A stretch of DNA of 64,000 nt from JANMDS01 sp031430575. GTDB taxonomy: Bacteria > Pseudomonadota > Gammaproteobacteria > Burkholderiales > Casimicrobiaceae. The translations under genes were made by a program, and so were the position numbers. The notes beneath the pieces are model-generated. The model saw only the letters and a list, made by a program, of their open reading frames with translations. It was not told the DNA's origin and did not search any database. The stretch spans positions 156,921 to 220,920 of the forward strand of contig JANPBT010000037.1 in assembly GCA_031430575.1 (NCBI GenBank), written 5' to 3'. Below are positions 27,206 through 35,543 of the stretch, in pieces; the stretch's first letter is position 1; each line of letters begins with the position of its first letter.

Positions 27206-27688
27206 CTACTTAAGCGCAGCAATGCCCGCCAGTGCGATCTGAGCATCTTGAACGGACTGAACACCGGAGACGCCAATCCCGCCTACGATTTTTCCGTCAA
27301 CGATGATCGGAATGCCGCCTTCTAGCGGCATTAAGCCGTCGACGCGGAGCAAGCGCAGACCCGCGCCGCCGCCAGCAATTGCATCTTCCAGCGCTTTAGT
27401 TGGGCGACGAAAATTTACCGCGGTCGTTGCTTTCCCTTTGGCAATATCCAAGCTGCCATACTGGGCATTATCAAGTCGCTGCAACATGACGAGTTGGCTT
27501 GCGCTATCAACAATCGCGATCACGACATCCCATTTGTTTTTGCGAGCCTCTGCCTCCGCTGCAACCATCATTTTTTTTGCGGCCTCTAAGCCAATCGGTG
27601 AACCGTAAGGTGCCGGGCCAGACTGCGCGCCTACCAAACTTGCAGTAATACCAAAAGCGATTGCCGCTAAAAACGCTAATTTTTTCAT
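27206..27688 (-). CDS. GlcG/HbpS family protein, exported
   Basis: A 160-residue protein with a signal peptide (MKKLAFLAAIAFGITASLVGAQS) and a GlcG/HbpS (DUF336) domain: AKKMMVAAEAEARKNKWDVVIAIVD, GKATTAVNFRRPTKALED, GLMPLEGGIPIIVDGKIVGGIGVSG. HbpS relatives bind haem; GlcG's role is unclear. Given the PiuC/TonB iron locus just upstream on the same strand, a haem-related role is possible but not shown. Confidence 0.82.
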   Translation of the reverse strand: MKKLAFLAAIAFGITASLVGAQSGPAPYGSPIGLEAAKKMMVAAEAEARKNKWDVVIAIVDSASQLVMLQRLDNAQYGSLDIAKGKATTAVNFRRPTKALEDAIAGGGAGLRLLRVDGLMPLEGGIPIIVDGKIVGGIGVSGVQSVQDAQIALAGIAALK

Positions 27689-27791
27689 TTCTCATGTCCT
27701 TGTTGGTTTGATCCGAAGGGGTATCGGCTTGTGACTCGGATGCTACGCTAGCGCAACAGAGATACGCAACATCAAAAAGGTTAGCGTATAC

Positions 27792-27813
27792 CCTTATCGT
27801 TATAAAGATAAGG
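27792..27813. promoter_or_regulatory. Inverted repeat upstream of the GlcG-like gene
   Basis: CCTTATC (27792-27798) and GATAAGG (27807-27813) face each other around 8 nt, in the 217-bp gap between the PiuC-like gene and the GlcG-like gene. No T-run follows, so a protein-binding site is as likely as a terminator. Nothing else stands out in this gap. Confidence 0.3.
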
Positions 27814-27905
27814 ATACGGGCGTTGATTCTGCAACCGCAGTAGGGGCGCAGCGATTCCGAAGAGACCTAGCGTTGATCTGAATTGCGTCGCGGTGTTCTT
27901 TGTGT

Positions 27906-28613
27906 TTACGCGCCCACATCTGCCCACATCCGTAGCAGATTGTGATAACACCCTGTGAGCCGCACCGTTTCATCGTTATCCCCCGCACGCTGGCGCAGGG
28001 CTAGGATGGCCATGTCCATTTCGTAGAGCAAAGCGCGCTGATCGTCGCGACGGATCATACTTTCGATCCAGAAAAATGAGGCGATGCGTTCGCCTTGGGT
28101 GACAGGAGCAACGCGGTGGACGGTCGAAGCGCTGTAGAGCACCAAATCGCCAGCCGCGCCTTTTATCGCCCGCCCGCCCATGCCATCTTCAATGATGAGT
28201 TCACCGCCTTTGTAGCTATCGGGCGAGCTGAGAAAAAGCGTAGCCGAGAGATCGGTGCGCACGTGACGTGCGGTGGGGGCGAATGTACGTACTGCGTTAT
28301 CGATGTGGTTGCCAAAAAAATTGCTCATACCGCTATAGCGATTAAAGAGCGCGGGGAACACCGTTTTCGGCAGCGCCCGAGCGATGAATTGCGGATTGCG
28401 CGCGAGCGCTTGCGACACCATGCCCCTTGCCTTTTGTAATTGCAACGATGCTTCGGGTAATTGCTGATTGTGTTTTGCTTGCGCGCTTTGGTCGCCTGCT
28501 GTGCTGCGGCCATCTTCCCATGATGCTTTCGCCATAAGCGCGCGCACTTCACTCAATTCATCGGCCGTAAGCACATTTTCAATCACTGCAATATTCAAAA
28601 TTTCATCGTCCAA
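27906..28613 (-). CDS. Fe2+/2-oxoglutarate dioxygenase, PiuC/YbiX (PKHX) type
   Basis: A 235-residue PKHD-type hydroxylase. The iron facial triad is visible: His and Asp in GNHIDNAVR and the distal His in YSASTVHRVAPVTQGER, with the Arg (GER) for 2-oxoglutarate. YbiX/PiuC genes commonly sit beside catecholate siderophore receptors and are Fur-regulated; the substrate is not established. It overlaps the upstream TonB receptor gene by 19 bp, so both are on one transcript, under the palindrome near 30850. Confidence 0.9.
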   Translation of the reverse strand: MDDEILNIAVIENVLTADELSEVRALMAKASWEDGRSTAGDQSAQAKHNQQLPEASLQLQKARGMVSQALARNPQFIARALPKTVFPALFNRYSGMSNFFGNHIDNAVRTFAPTARHVRTDLSATLFLSSPDSYKGGELIIEDGMGGRAIKGAAGDLVLYSASTVHRVAPVTQGERIASFFWIESMIRRDDQRALLYEMDMAILALRQRAGDNDETVRLTGCYHNLLRMWADVGA

Positions 28614-30739
28614 TTGAGTCGGGCATTTCGGGCTGTACCCGGCACCGCGTGGCCACGATAGAGCGAGCTGTAATACACCCGGTCGCCGATATTTTCAAAA
28701 TTAAGTCGCAGAGTATGGCTTGCGCTCAATTGATATTCAACCAGCCCATCCCATTTCAAATACCCAGGCGCGCGGTTGGTCGAAGTTTCTGCAGCAGCAG
28801 GCTTATTTTGGCTAATAGCAACGAAGCCCCCGCCTACGCGCCACTTTGGGGTGAGCTGATAAGTCGTCCAGAGATTGCCTTGGCGGGTTGGCGTGAGCCC
28901 GGGGTTTAAGCCTACCGTAGCTTGGCTCGTCGGGCTCGACCCCGCTTTATCGATTTCGGCACGAGTCAACACAAAACCAGCGAAGATTTCCCATTGTGGA
29001 TTGATCCGCCCAGCGGCTTCTAGCTCGAATGCGTCGGCATGCCGTTTGCCAGAGAGCAAAAAGCCTGTACCGCCCGGTACGGTTTCGGTATCGGTGCTGC
29101 GTTCGTTTAGTTTTTCTGATCGTGAGAGCGATGCCCGCAACGATAGGTCGCCATTGAGCCAATCCTTTTTTGCGCCAATTTCGACGTTGCGCGCGCTTTC
29201 AGCGGGCGTGTTCGCCGTTGTCGGGTCGTATTGATATAAATCGCCAGAGGTGTTGAACGAGGTGCTGTAGGTCAAGTAATAATTCGATGACTCATTGGGT
29301 TGAAACATTGCGCCAGCGCGGTTGCTCAGTAGCGAATCTTTACGCAAAAGCGGCCCGCCCACCGCGCGCACGTAATCGCCTTCGAATCGATCAAATCGTA
29401 AGCCGCCTACGAGTTTAAAGTTCTCACTGATGCTCACTGTGTTTTGCATATATACGCCCATCGTTTGGGCTTGAAATTCATTGGCAAATGTTTGCACGCG
29501 GGTATCCACCACGCCCACATGCGAGGGCTCACCGAACACCGTGTTAGGCTTCGCTGGGCTGAGGCTATACGCATCGCGCGATGAATTTTCCTTGGCGATT
29601 TCGGCGCCGACTAAAAGCTCGTTTTTCAATCCAAACCAACTGCGTTTGGTAATGAAATCGGATTGAGCAAAGGTGTGATGCTCTGCGCCGGCGCGGGTTT
29701 GGTTGCCCCGGGTCACCACGGTTGCCGCGTTTAAGTTAGCGGTGGTCGTACCCATGGCGAAGCGAGCCGTTGTCGCCCATAAATCCCGTTCAAAGCGACT
29801 GTCGCGCAGCGTGGTTTTGAGCGAATCGCCATTATCGAATCGATGGGTATATGCGGCGGTGAACACATCCGCGCTATCTCTTTGGTAGTCGGTGTCCACG
29901 CCGTACCATTTTTGATTTGAAGGCGCAGGCGCGGGCCGAGATGCGAGCCAGCCAAAGCCGTAATCAGGCTTGTCGTTGTAGTGCAGGTGATAGGCGCTGA
30001 AAAGAAATTCATCGCCCGTGCCGATACCAAAACGATAGTCGAGCGCGCCACCGCGGCGCTGGGTGTTCGCTTCGCCCGCGCGGCCATCGCCGTCGGTCAG
30101 CATCACGCTTGCGCGCAAGCCGGCATCGTCGCCGGCTCTTACACTGAAATCGCCAATCGCACGCACATAGCGATCGGTGCCCGCGGTGACGCTTAATTCA
30201 TTTTTACCAAACGTGCTAGGCGCTTTGCTAACTTGGTTGACAATACCGCCCGTCGAGCCCCTCCCAAAGAGCATCGATGCCGAGCCGCGCAACACCTCGA
30301 TGCGCTCAACGTTAAACGTATCCCGGTTGTATTGCGCAATATCGCGCATTCCGTCGGAGTAAATGTCGCCTGCGACCGTGAAGCCGCGCAAGCGGATGTT
30401 GTCTCCAATGCGCCCGCCTTCGCCTGCCTCAAAAGTAATGCCTGGCACGTTTTGCAGTGCGCCTTTCACGGTATCTTGGCCTTGATCGGTGATGAGTTTG
30501 TTGGTCACGATGGTCAACGACTGCGGAATATCTTTCGGTAGCGCGGGTGTTTTACCCACCGTGGTGAGCCCGGATTGGTAGCTTTTACCGGCTTCGTTTG
30601 CGCCCGTTACGGTCATTGGCTCAATGGTTTGTTTTTCTTCCGCTTTTGCTGCGGGAATAGTCTGTTGGGCCGATGCGAAATTCGCAACGCCTAACGCGAG
30701 CGCACCGAGCGGGATGAGTAAGTTTGAGGGATAAGGCAT
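28595..30739 (-). CDS. TonB-dependent siderophore receptor (Fiu-like)
   Basis: A 714-residue outer-membrane receptor. The signal peptide (MPYPSNLLIPLGALALGVANFASA) sets the start at 30739; the frame stays open to 30859 but that part is not leader-like. Plug domain: DIPQSLTIVTNKLITDQGQDTV, GRIGDNIRLRGFTV and FGRGSTGGIVNQVSK. The C-terminal strand ends in Phe (NWTMKF), as required for BAM assembly. Pairing with a PiuC-like gene points to a catecholate siderophore. No repeat copy inside. Confidence 0.92.
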   Translation of the reverse strand: MPYPSNLLIPLGALALGVANFASAQQTIPAAKAEEKQTIEPMTVTGANEAGKSYQSGLTTVGKTPALPKDIPQSLTIVTNKLITDQGQDTVKGALQNVPGITFEAGEGGRIGDNIRLRGFTVAGDIYSDGMRDIAQYNRDTFNVERIEVLRGSASMLFGRGSTGGIVNQVSKAPSTFGKNELSVTAGTDRYVRAIGDFSVRAGDDAGLRASVMLTDGDGRAGEANTQRRGGALDYRFGIGTGDEFLFSAYHLHYNDKPDYGFGWLASRPAPAPSNQKWYGVDTDYQRDSADVFTAAYTHRFDNGDSLKTTLRDSRFERDLWATTARFAMGTTTANLNAATVVTRGNQTRAGAEHHTFAQSDFITKRSWFGLKNELLVGAEIAKENSSRDAYSLSPAKPNTVFGEPSHVGVVDTRVQTFANEFQAQTMGVYMQNTVSISENFKLVGGLRFDRFEGDYVRAVGGPLLRKDSLLSNRAGAMFQPNESSNYYLTYSTSFNTSGDLYQYDPTTANTPAESARNVEIGAKKDWLNGDLSLRASLSRSEKLNERSTDTETVPGGTGFLLSGKRHADAFELEAAGRINPQWEIFAGFVLTRAEIDKAGSSPTSQATVGLNPGLTPTRQGNLWTTYQLTPKWRVGGGFVAISQNKPAAAETSTNRAPGYLKWDGLVEYQLSASHTLRLNFENIGDRVYYSSLYRGHAVPGTARNARLNWTMKF

Positions 30740-30838
30740 CTTAGAAAGAGTTCCGAGGTTTGATATTGATGGTCGCGGTTTACGAAGCCGCTTCCGTTGC
30801 GCGGAACCTAGCGAGAGTAAACAAAAATGTAAGTGTAT

Positions 30839-30863
30839 CGTAATGCGAATAATTCGCATTACG
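30839..30863. promoter_or_regulatory. Fur box-like palindrome upstream of the TonB receptor
   Basis: A perfect 25-bp palindrome: arm CGTAATGCGAAT, central A, arm ATTCGCATTACG. Its core TGCGAATAATTCGCA has the 7-1-7 layout of Fur sites (compare TGATAATNATTATCA). It lies 100 bp upstream of the TonB receptor start, as expected for iron-repressed expression of the receptor and the PiuC-like gene. Confidence 0.7.
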
Positions 30864-31057
30864 ATTATTATCGGATTGATTTGATGGCCGGTAAATGCGC
30901 GCCCGCGCCGCCCTGGGCAACCGGCGTTCCCAACGTGTTTGACACGACGAATCGCTCGTCACGCGATTCGAGACCGTGAAGTGCAAAAAAACTGCGCACG
31001 CAGCCTATGGTTTTGATCGGCAGCGCAACGCGGCGCCGTTAGCTCTGCTTATTTGAG

Positions 31058-31134
31058 AAATACCTGCGGCGCAGGTTAAGCACTATTTCGGTTAATTAAG
31101 CCTTTTTTGGGTTAAATCTGCGCCGCAGGTATTT
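31058..31134. repeat. Inverted repeat pair in a divergent intergenic region
   Basis: Cores at 31064-31074 and 31118-31128 with 17-bp arms (AAATACCTGCGGCGCAG and its complement) and a 43-nt loop. Unlike the other pairs, it lies between two divergent genes (TonB receptor and the flavoprotein), so it cannot serve as their terminator. The rest of the 433-bp gap holds the Fur-like palindrome and nothing else I recognise. Confidence 0.85.
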
Positions 31135-31172
31135 ATGCGAAATCGTCTGCAGTTGCCGTTAGACTACTCACT

Positions 31173-32423
31173 ATGCCCCAATCTGTAATCATTCTCGGCG
31201 CTGGCATCGTGGGCGTATCTTGTGCGCTCGCGCTGCAGGGCAAAGGCTTTGCGGTCACGCTCGTTGATCGACGCGCGCCCGGTGAGGAGACCTCCCACGG
31301 CAATGCCGGCGTGCTTTCGCGCACTTCGCTCATCCCGCTGAATAATCCGAGTTTGTTGCGCAATCTCCCCAGCTTACTTAAAAATCAATCCGCCGGTTTT
31401 CGCTACAACGCCCAATACCTGCGGCGCAGTTTTTTGTGGGCAGCGCGGTTTATCGCCAATGCGCGTACGCCCAAAACCGTAGAAACGATGCTGGCGATCG
31501 ATGCGCTCATTCAATTGTCTGGCGCGCAACATCGGGTCTGGTTGAGCCAAGCCGCGGTCGGCCATCGCATGCGCGATACCGGCTGGCTCATGCTCTATCG
31601 CGATGCAGCAGGCTTTGCCGCTGGCGCCTGGGCACGCGGCGTATACGATACGTTTGGCGTGGGCTACGATGTTTTCAATTCGGCTGAAATCTACGCGCGT
31701 GAGCCCGAACTTCTGCCGATTTTTTCACGCGCGGTGCACGTTCGCGATGCCGCCTCGGTAGACGATCCGGGCGCGGTGGTGAAAGCCTATGCCGCGATGT
31801 TCGTACAGCGCGGCGGGAAACTTTTGCAGGCCGAAGTGGCGCACGCACGGCAATCTGAGGCCGGCGGGTGGAATCTTACCAATACCTGCGGCGCAGAAAT
31901 GGCCGCGCAGCATCTCGTTGTGGCTCTCGGGCCGTGGTCAAAAGCATTTTTGGCCACGCTTGAAATCAAAGTGCCGATGGCATTTGAGCGCGGTGCACAT
32001 CATCATTTCAGGCCACCGCAAAGTAAATCGCTGCAGCAACCCATTTACGATGTGAGTGGTGGCTACGTGCTCACACCCACAGCGCATGGGATGCGGCTGA
32101 CCACCGGCGTGGATTTAAACGCGCTCGACGCACCGATCAACGAAGCCCAACTTGCAATAGCGGAAGCAAACGCACGCGCAGCCTTTCCGCTTGGCGCGCG
32201 CGTACCCGTTGCGCCCTGGCAAGGTGCGCGACCAACGCTGCCCGATTCCCGCCCGGCGATTGGCGCATCGTCCCGACGCCGCCATTTGTGGTGTGCCTTC
32301 GGTCACCAACACATTGGCTTTTCCACAGGCCCTGGCACTGGCGCGTTGCTCGCCGCGCTCATGACCGGCGAGCCGCCCGAGATCGCCGCCGCCCCGTTCT
32401 CCCCACAGCGATTCAGGATTTAG
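31173..32423 (+). CDS. FAD-dependent oxidoreductase, D-amino acid dehydrogenase (DadA) type
   Basis: A 416-residue DAO-family flavoprotein. The N-terminal FAD motif is SVIILGAGIVGVSCALAL, followed by the DadA-type HGNAGVLS stretch and, near the C-terminus, WCAFGHQHIGFSTGPGTG. Such enzymes oxidise D-amino acids and pass electrons to the quinone pool. The true substrate is open. Two exact repeat copies lie in it and use frames rare elsewhere: core 31419-31429 encodes YLRRSF and 31886-31896 encodes NTCGAE. Confidence 0.85.
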   Translation: MPQSVIILGAGIVGVSCALALQGKGFAVTLVDRRAPGEETSHGNAGVLSRTSLIPLNNPSLLRNLPSLLKNQSAGFRYNAQYLRRSFLWAARFIANARTPKTVETMLAIDALIQLSGAQHRVWLSQAAVGHRMRDTGWLMLYRDAAGFAAGAWARGVYDTFGVGYDVFNSAEIYAREPELLPIFSRAVHVRDAASVDDPGAVVKAYAAMFVQRGGKLLQAEVAHARQSEAGGWNLTNTCGAEMAAQHLVVALGPWSKAFLATLEIKVPMAFERGAHHHFRPPQSKSLQQPIYDVSGGYVLTPTAHGMRLTTGVDLNALDAPINEAQLAIAEANARAAFPLGARVPVAPWQGARPTLPDSRPAIGASSRRRHLWCAFGHQHIGFSTGPGTGALLAALMTGEPPEIAAAPFSPQRFRI

Positions 32424-32470
32424 CGCAAACGCTGCAAAATAGCTATTAATTGCACTCTTCCGCCGCCGCT

Positions 32471-33565
32471 ATGTCCCTTGCCTCCATCCCCGAACTCGTT
32501 GCTGAAATGGCCGCTGGCCGCATGGTGATCTTGGTCGATGATGAAGACCGAGAAAATGAAGGTGACGTCGTGCTCGCTGCCGCGCACGTTACGCCCGAGA
32601 CGATCAATTTCATGGCCCGCTACTGCCGAGGGCTCATTTGCTTGACGCTGACCAAAGAGCGCTGCGATCTTTTGCAATTGCGCGCGATGGCTGCGAATAA
32701 CGGCACTAAACACGGCACCGCATTTACCGTTTCAATTGAAGCGGCCACCGGCGTGACCACGGGCATTTCTGCCGCCGATCGCGCGCGCACGGTGCAAGCC
32801 GCTGTCGCGGGCAACGCCGTCGCGCGTGATCTTGTGCAACCTGGCCATATTTTTCCGCTGCAAGCTGCGGATGGTGGCGTGCTGATGCGCGCTGGGCATA
32901 CCGAAGCGGGCTGCGATCTGGCGCAAATGGCCGGTCTTTCGCCTAGCGCAGTGATCTGCGAAATCATGAAAGACGACGGCACGATGGCGCGCCTGCCCGA
33001 TCTCATCGATTTCGGTAAAACCCACCATTTGAAAGTCGGCTCCATCGCCGATCTGATCCGCTATCGGGGCGAAAAAGAATCGCTAATTACGTTGGCCACC
33101 AAGCGCCGCATGAAAACCAGCTATGGCGAATTTGACTGCGCCACTTATAGCGATCGCTTCGGCGGCGTGCATCTTGCGCTCACAGTCGGCCAATGGGCGG
33201 CCGATGAGCCGGTGCTGGTGCGCGTGCACGAGCCGCTCTCGATTATGGATTGGCTCGATACTGAAAACACGCGCCACTCCTGGCCGCTCCCACGCGTGAT
33301 GGAGCGCGTGCAGCGCGAAGGCAAAGGTGTAGTGCTGCTGCTCAATTGCAATCATCAAGGCGACGCTCTGCTCGCTCTCGGTGATGCGGCGGTAGAGCAA
33401 GCCCCGCGCAGCATGGAAATGGATTTACGCACCTACGGCGTTGGCGCGCAGATTTTGCGCAGCGTAAATGTGCGCAACATGCGCGTACTCGGCGCACCCC
33501 GACGCATGCCCAGCATGGCCGGCTACGATTTGCATACGGTGGAGTTTTTGAGTGTGGGGGAGTAG
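32471..33565 (+). CDS. ribB: 3,4-dihydroxy-2-butanone 4-phosphate synthase with degenerate RibA-like C-terminal domain
   Basis: A 364-residue protein for riboflavin synthesis. The N-terminal RibB domain is intact: DDEDRENEGD metal/substrate loop, ARYCRGLICLTLT, GTAFTVSIEA, and GHTEAGCDLAQMAGL. The C-terminal half aligns by shape with GTP cyclohydrolase II but lacks its zinc-binding cysteines and the RCDCG motif, so only the RibB activity is expected. Such RibBX proteins are known in betaproteobacteria. Start at 32471 (MSLASIPEL) rather than the in-frame codon at 32450. Confidence 0.9.
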   Translation: MSLASIPELVAEMAAGRMVILVDDEDRENEGDVVLAAAHVTPETINFMARYCRGLICLTLTKERCDLLQLRAMAANNGTKHGTAFTVSIEAATGVTTGISAADRARTVQAAVAGNAVARDLVQPGHIFPLQAADGGVLMRAGHTEAGCDLAQMAGLSPSAVICEIMKDDGTMARLPDLIDFGKTHHLKVGSIADLIRYRGEKESLITLATKRRMKTSYGEFDCATYSDRFGGVHLALTVGQWAADEPVLVRVHEPLSIMDWLDTENTRHSWPLPRVMERVQREGKGVVLLLNCNHQGDALLALGDAAVEQAPRSMEMDLRTYGVGAQILRSVNVRNMRVLGAPRRMPSMAGYDLHTVEFLSVGE

Positions 33566-33577
33566 AGGTATGCGCAC

Positions 33578-33613
33578 AATTTAACTTGTGCTATTATTTG
33601 TACAAGTTAAATT
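33578..33613. promoter_or_regulatory. Palindrome upstream of the toxin-antitoxin pair (operator)
   Basis: Perfect 12-bp arms AATTTAACTTGT (33578-33589) and ACAAGTTAAATT (33602-33613) around 12 bp, ending 18 bp before the antitoxin start. Phd/YefM antitoxins repress their own promoter by binding such palindromes, so this is the likely autoregulatory operator. Confidence 0.65.
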
Positions 33614-33631
33614 GCGCGACCAAGTGCCAAT

Positions 33632-33889
33632 ATGCAAATCATCAACTTTTCAGACGCACGCAACAATCTCAAAGGCATCATTGATCGCGTGGTGGAAGAT
33701 GTTGATTACACCGTCATCGCGCGGCGGGATGCGGCGAACGCGGTCATCGTTTCGCAAGAGTATTTTGATAGCCTGATGGAAACCGTGCACTTGCTTAAAG
33801 TACCTGCAAACGCCGCGCACCTGCAAAAATCGATAACCCAATACCGGCAAGGCAAAGCGAAGGCGAGAAAGCTGGTTGCTCCCGAATAG
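33632..33889 (+). CDS. yefM: Antitoxin of the Phd/YefM family
   Basis: An 85-residue antitoxin. N-terminal DNA-binding part: INFSDARNNLKGIIDRVVEDVDYTVIARRDAANAVIVSQEYFDSL, the classic YefM pattern; the tail (after about residue 55) is charged and should wrap the toxin. It is 18 bp upstream of yoeB. Confidence 0.92.
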   Translation: MQIINFSDARNNLKGIIDRVVEDVDYTVIARRDAANAVIVSQEYFDSLMETVHLLKVPANAAHLQKSITQYRQGKAKARKLVAPE

Positions 33890-33907
33890 CACCTTGATCT
33901 CCCGATC

Positions 33908-34177
33908 ATGGCGAAATCATTAACCCAAGTAGCGTTCACACATGCCGCGTGGCAGGACTACGTGTGGTGGCAAACGCAAGACAAGAAAACCCTGCGCCGC
34001 ATCAACCAACTCATTGAAGCGACCTTGCGCGAGCCATTCACTGGAATCGGGAAGCCAGAGGCGCTACGCGAAAATTTGAGCGGATTTTGGTCACGCCGGA
34101 TCGATGAAGCGAATCGGTTGGTGTATGCGGTGGAGGCAGAGCGGGTCGTGGTGATTGCTTGTCGGTATCATTACTAA
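33908..34177 (+). CDS. yoeB: Toxin YoeB (ribosome-dependent mRNA interferase)
   Basis: An 89-residue RelE-superfamily toxin that cleaves mRNA in the ribosomal A site. Family marks: AWQDYVWWQTQDKKTLRRIN, PFTGIGKPEALRENLSGFWSRRI and the C-terminal catalytic CRYHY (His and Tyr). All expected catalytic residues appear present, so it should be active. Located with its antitoxin between ribB and a Fic gene, in a stretch without any dispersed-repeat copy. Confidence 0.93.
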   Translation: MAKSLTQVAFTHAAWQDYVWWQTQDKKTLRRINQLIEATLREPFTGIGKPEALRENLSGFWSRRIDEANRLVYAVEAERVVVIACRYHY

Positions 34178-34198
34178 ACTGAAGTAAGAGGCTTTATC

Positions 34199-35539
34199 GT
34201 GAATATTTTCGAAGAGTGTGAACGACTATACGCACAGCTAGAGGCGCTACGTCCGCTTTCGCCGGACGCAGAACAAAAGATATGGCAAAAGTTTCGCTTT
34301 GATTGGAACTATCACTCCAATAGCATCGAGGGCAATTCACTCACATTTGGTGAAACGAAGTCACTGCTACTCCACAACATCACGGCCAGCGGAAAGCCCT
34401 TAAAAGATCACTTCGAAATTACTGGGCACAACGAAGCCATTCTTCAGCTTGTCGATTTCGTGAAAAGGGATGAGCCACTAACAGAGAGTTTCATCCGTCA
34501 ATTGCACAAACTCATCTTGCGCGAACGGTATCAGGTAAGCGCGCAGACACCTGACGGGCAACCCACGCGCAAATGGGTCGAAGTGGGTCAGTACAAAACC
34601 TTGCCGAATCATGTTCTGACAGCAACAGGCGAAGTATTCCGATTTGCAGAGCCCATTGATGTCGCAAAAAAGATGGGTGAGTTGGTTGACGACGCGAACC
34701 TACTGCAATCACTCTCAGTAACGGAAGCAATCGTAGCTGCGTCTAACCTCCACTATGAATTTGTGCGCATTCATCCATTTGATGATGGCAATGGACGAAT
34801 GGCGCGAATTCTTATGAATTTGGTCTTGATGCGCTTTCGTATTCCCCCCGCCGTGATCTCAACGAAAGAAAAGGTTTCCTATTTCGCGGCGCTTCGGCAG
34901 GCCGATGGGGGACAACTCGACATGTTTGCAGAATACATCGCAAATTGTGTTGCCCATTCCTTGACGATAATGATTTCTGGCGCGAAAGGTGACAGCATTG
35001 AAGACGCTGACGAACAAGATAAGAAAATTACGCTTTTAACAAAGCTATTAAAGTCCACAAATGATCCGCTTGATGTCACACGATCACGCGACACGCTTAA
35101 CAGCCTGATAGAACAAAGCTTCATTCCGCTTACGTACAAATTACAAATTGCAGCAAATAAATTTGCTCAGCTCTATCGTCGTATTGACACCAGTATCAAT
35201 GTTGGAGGACACGGCATCCAGAGTTCTGCTAACACGTTAGAACTGTCAGCATTTTCTGTTGCTTTGGCCGATACAACACCCCATTTAGCCATCGCAATTT
35301 CGTTCGAAAATTTAATGTTCGAAGGCATGGATTCAAGATGTCACTATTGGCAGATTACTTTTGACACGCAGCCTGTCACTTATGGATTGAATTTCAACGG
35401 TGTCATTCCAGTGGAGCTTCCGCGCAGCAGTTATTCTCGGCAGTTACCAACTGGAAAAATTGAGTTGATTGTCAAAGCATTTATACAGGCACATATTGAA
35501 TTCATTGAAACGTGTTCGGGTGTAAGGCTGGATTCGTAA
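34199..35539 (+). CDS. Fic family protein (AMPylase), with N-terminal autoinhibitory motif
   Basis: A 446-residue Fic protein starting with GTG at 34199 (AAGAGG upstream). The Fic active site is complete: HPFDDGNGRMAR with catalytic His192. The inhibitory SxxxEG motif lies N-terminal at Ser40-Glu44 (SNSIEG), which is the class II arrangement with the helix in the same chain. Family members transfer AMP to hydroxyl groups on target proteins. The part after about residue 265 is not recognised. The gene looks richer in A/T than its neighbours and lies next to yefM-yoeB, suggesting acquisition. Confidence 0.88.
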   Translation: MNIFEECERLYAQLEALRPLSPDAEQKIWQKFRFDWNYHSNSIEGNSLTFGETKSLLLHNITASGKPLKDHFEITGHNEAILQLVDFVKRDEPLTESFIRQLHKLILRERYQVSAQTPDGQPTRKWVEVGQYKTLPNHVLTATGEVFRFAEPIDVAKKMGELVDDANLLQSLSVTEAIVAASNLHYEFVRIHPFDDGNGRMARILMNLVLMRFRIPPAVISTKEKVSYFAALRQADGGQLDMFAEYIANCVAHSLTIMISGAKGDSIEDADEQDKKITLLTKLLKSTNDPLDVTRSRDTLNSLIEQSFIPLTYKLQIAANKFAQLYRRIDTSINVGGHGIQSSANTLELSAFSVALADTTPHLAIAISFENLMFEGMDSRCHYWQITFDTQPVTYGLNFNGVIPVELPRSSYSRQLPTGKIELIVKAFIQAHIEFIETCSGVRLDS

Positions 35540-35543
35540 TCAC

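Noticed and set aside
32471..33565. Bifunctional RibBA
   Set aside because: The C-terminal half lacks the zinc cysteines of GTP cyclohydrolase II, so I call only the RibB activity.
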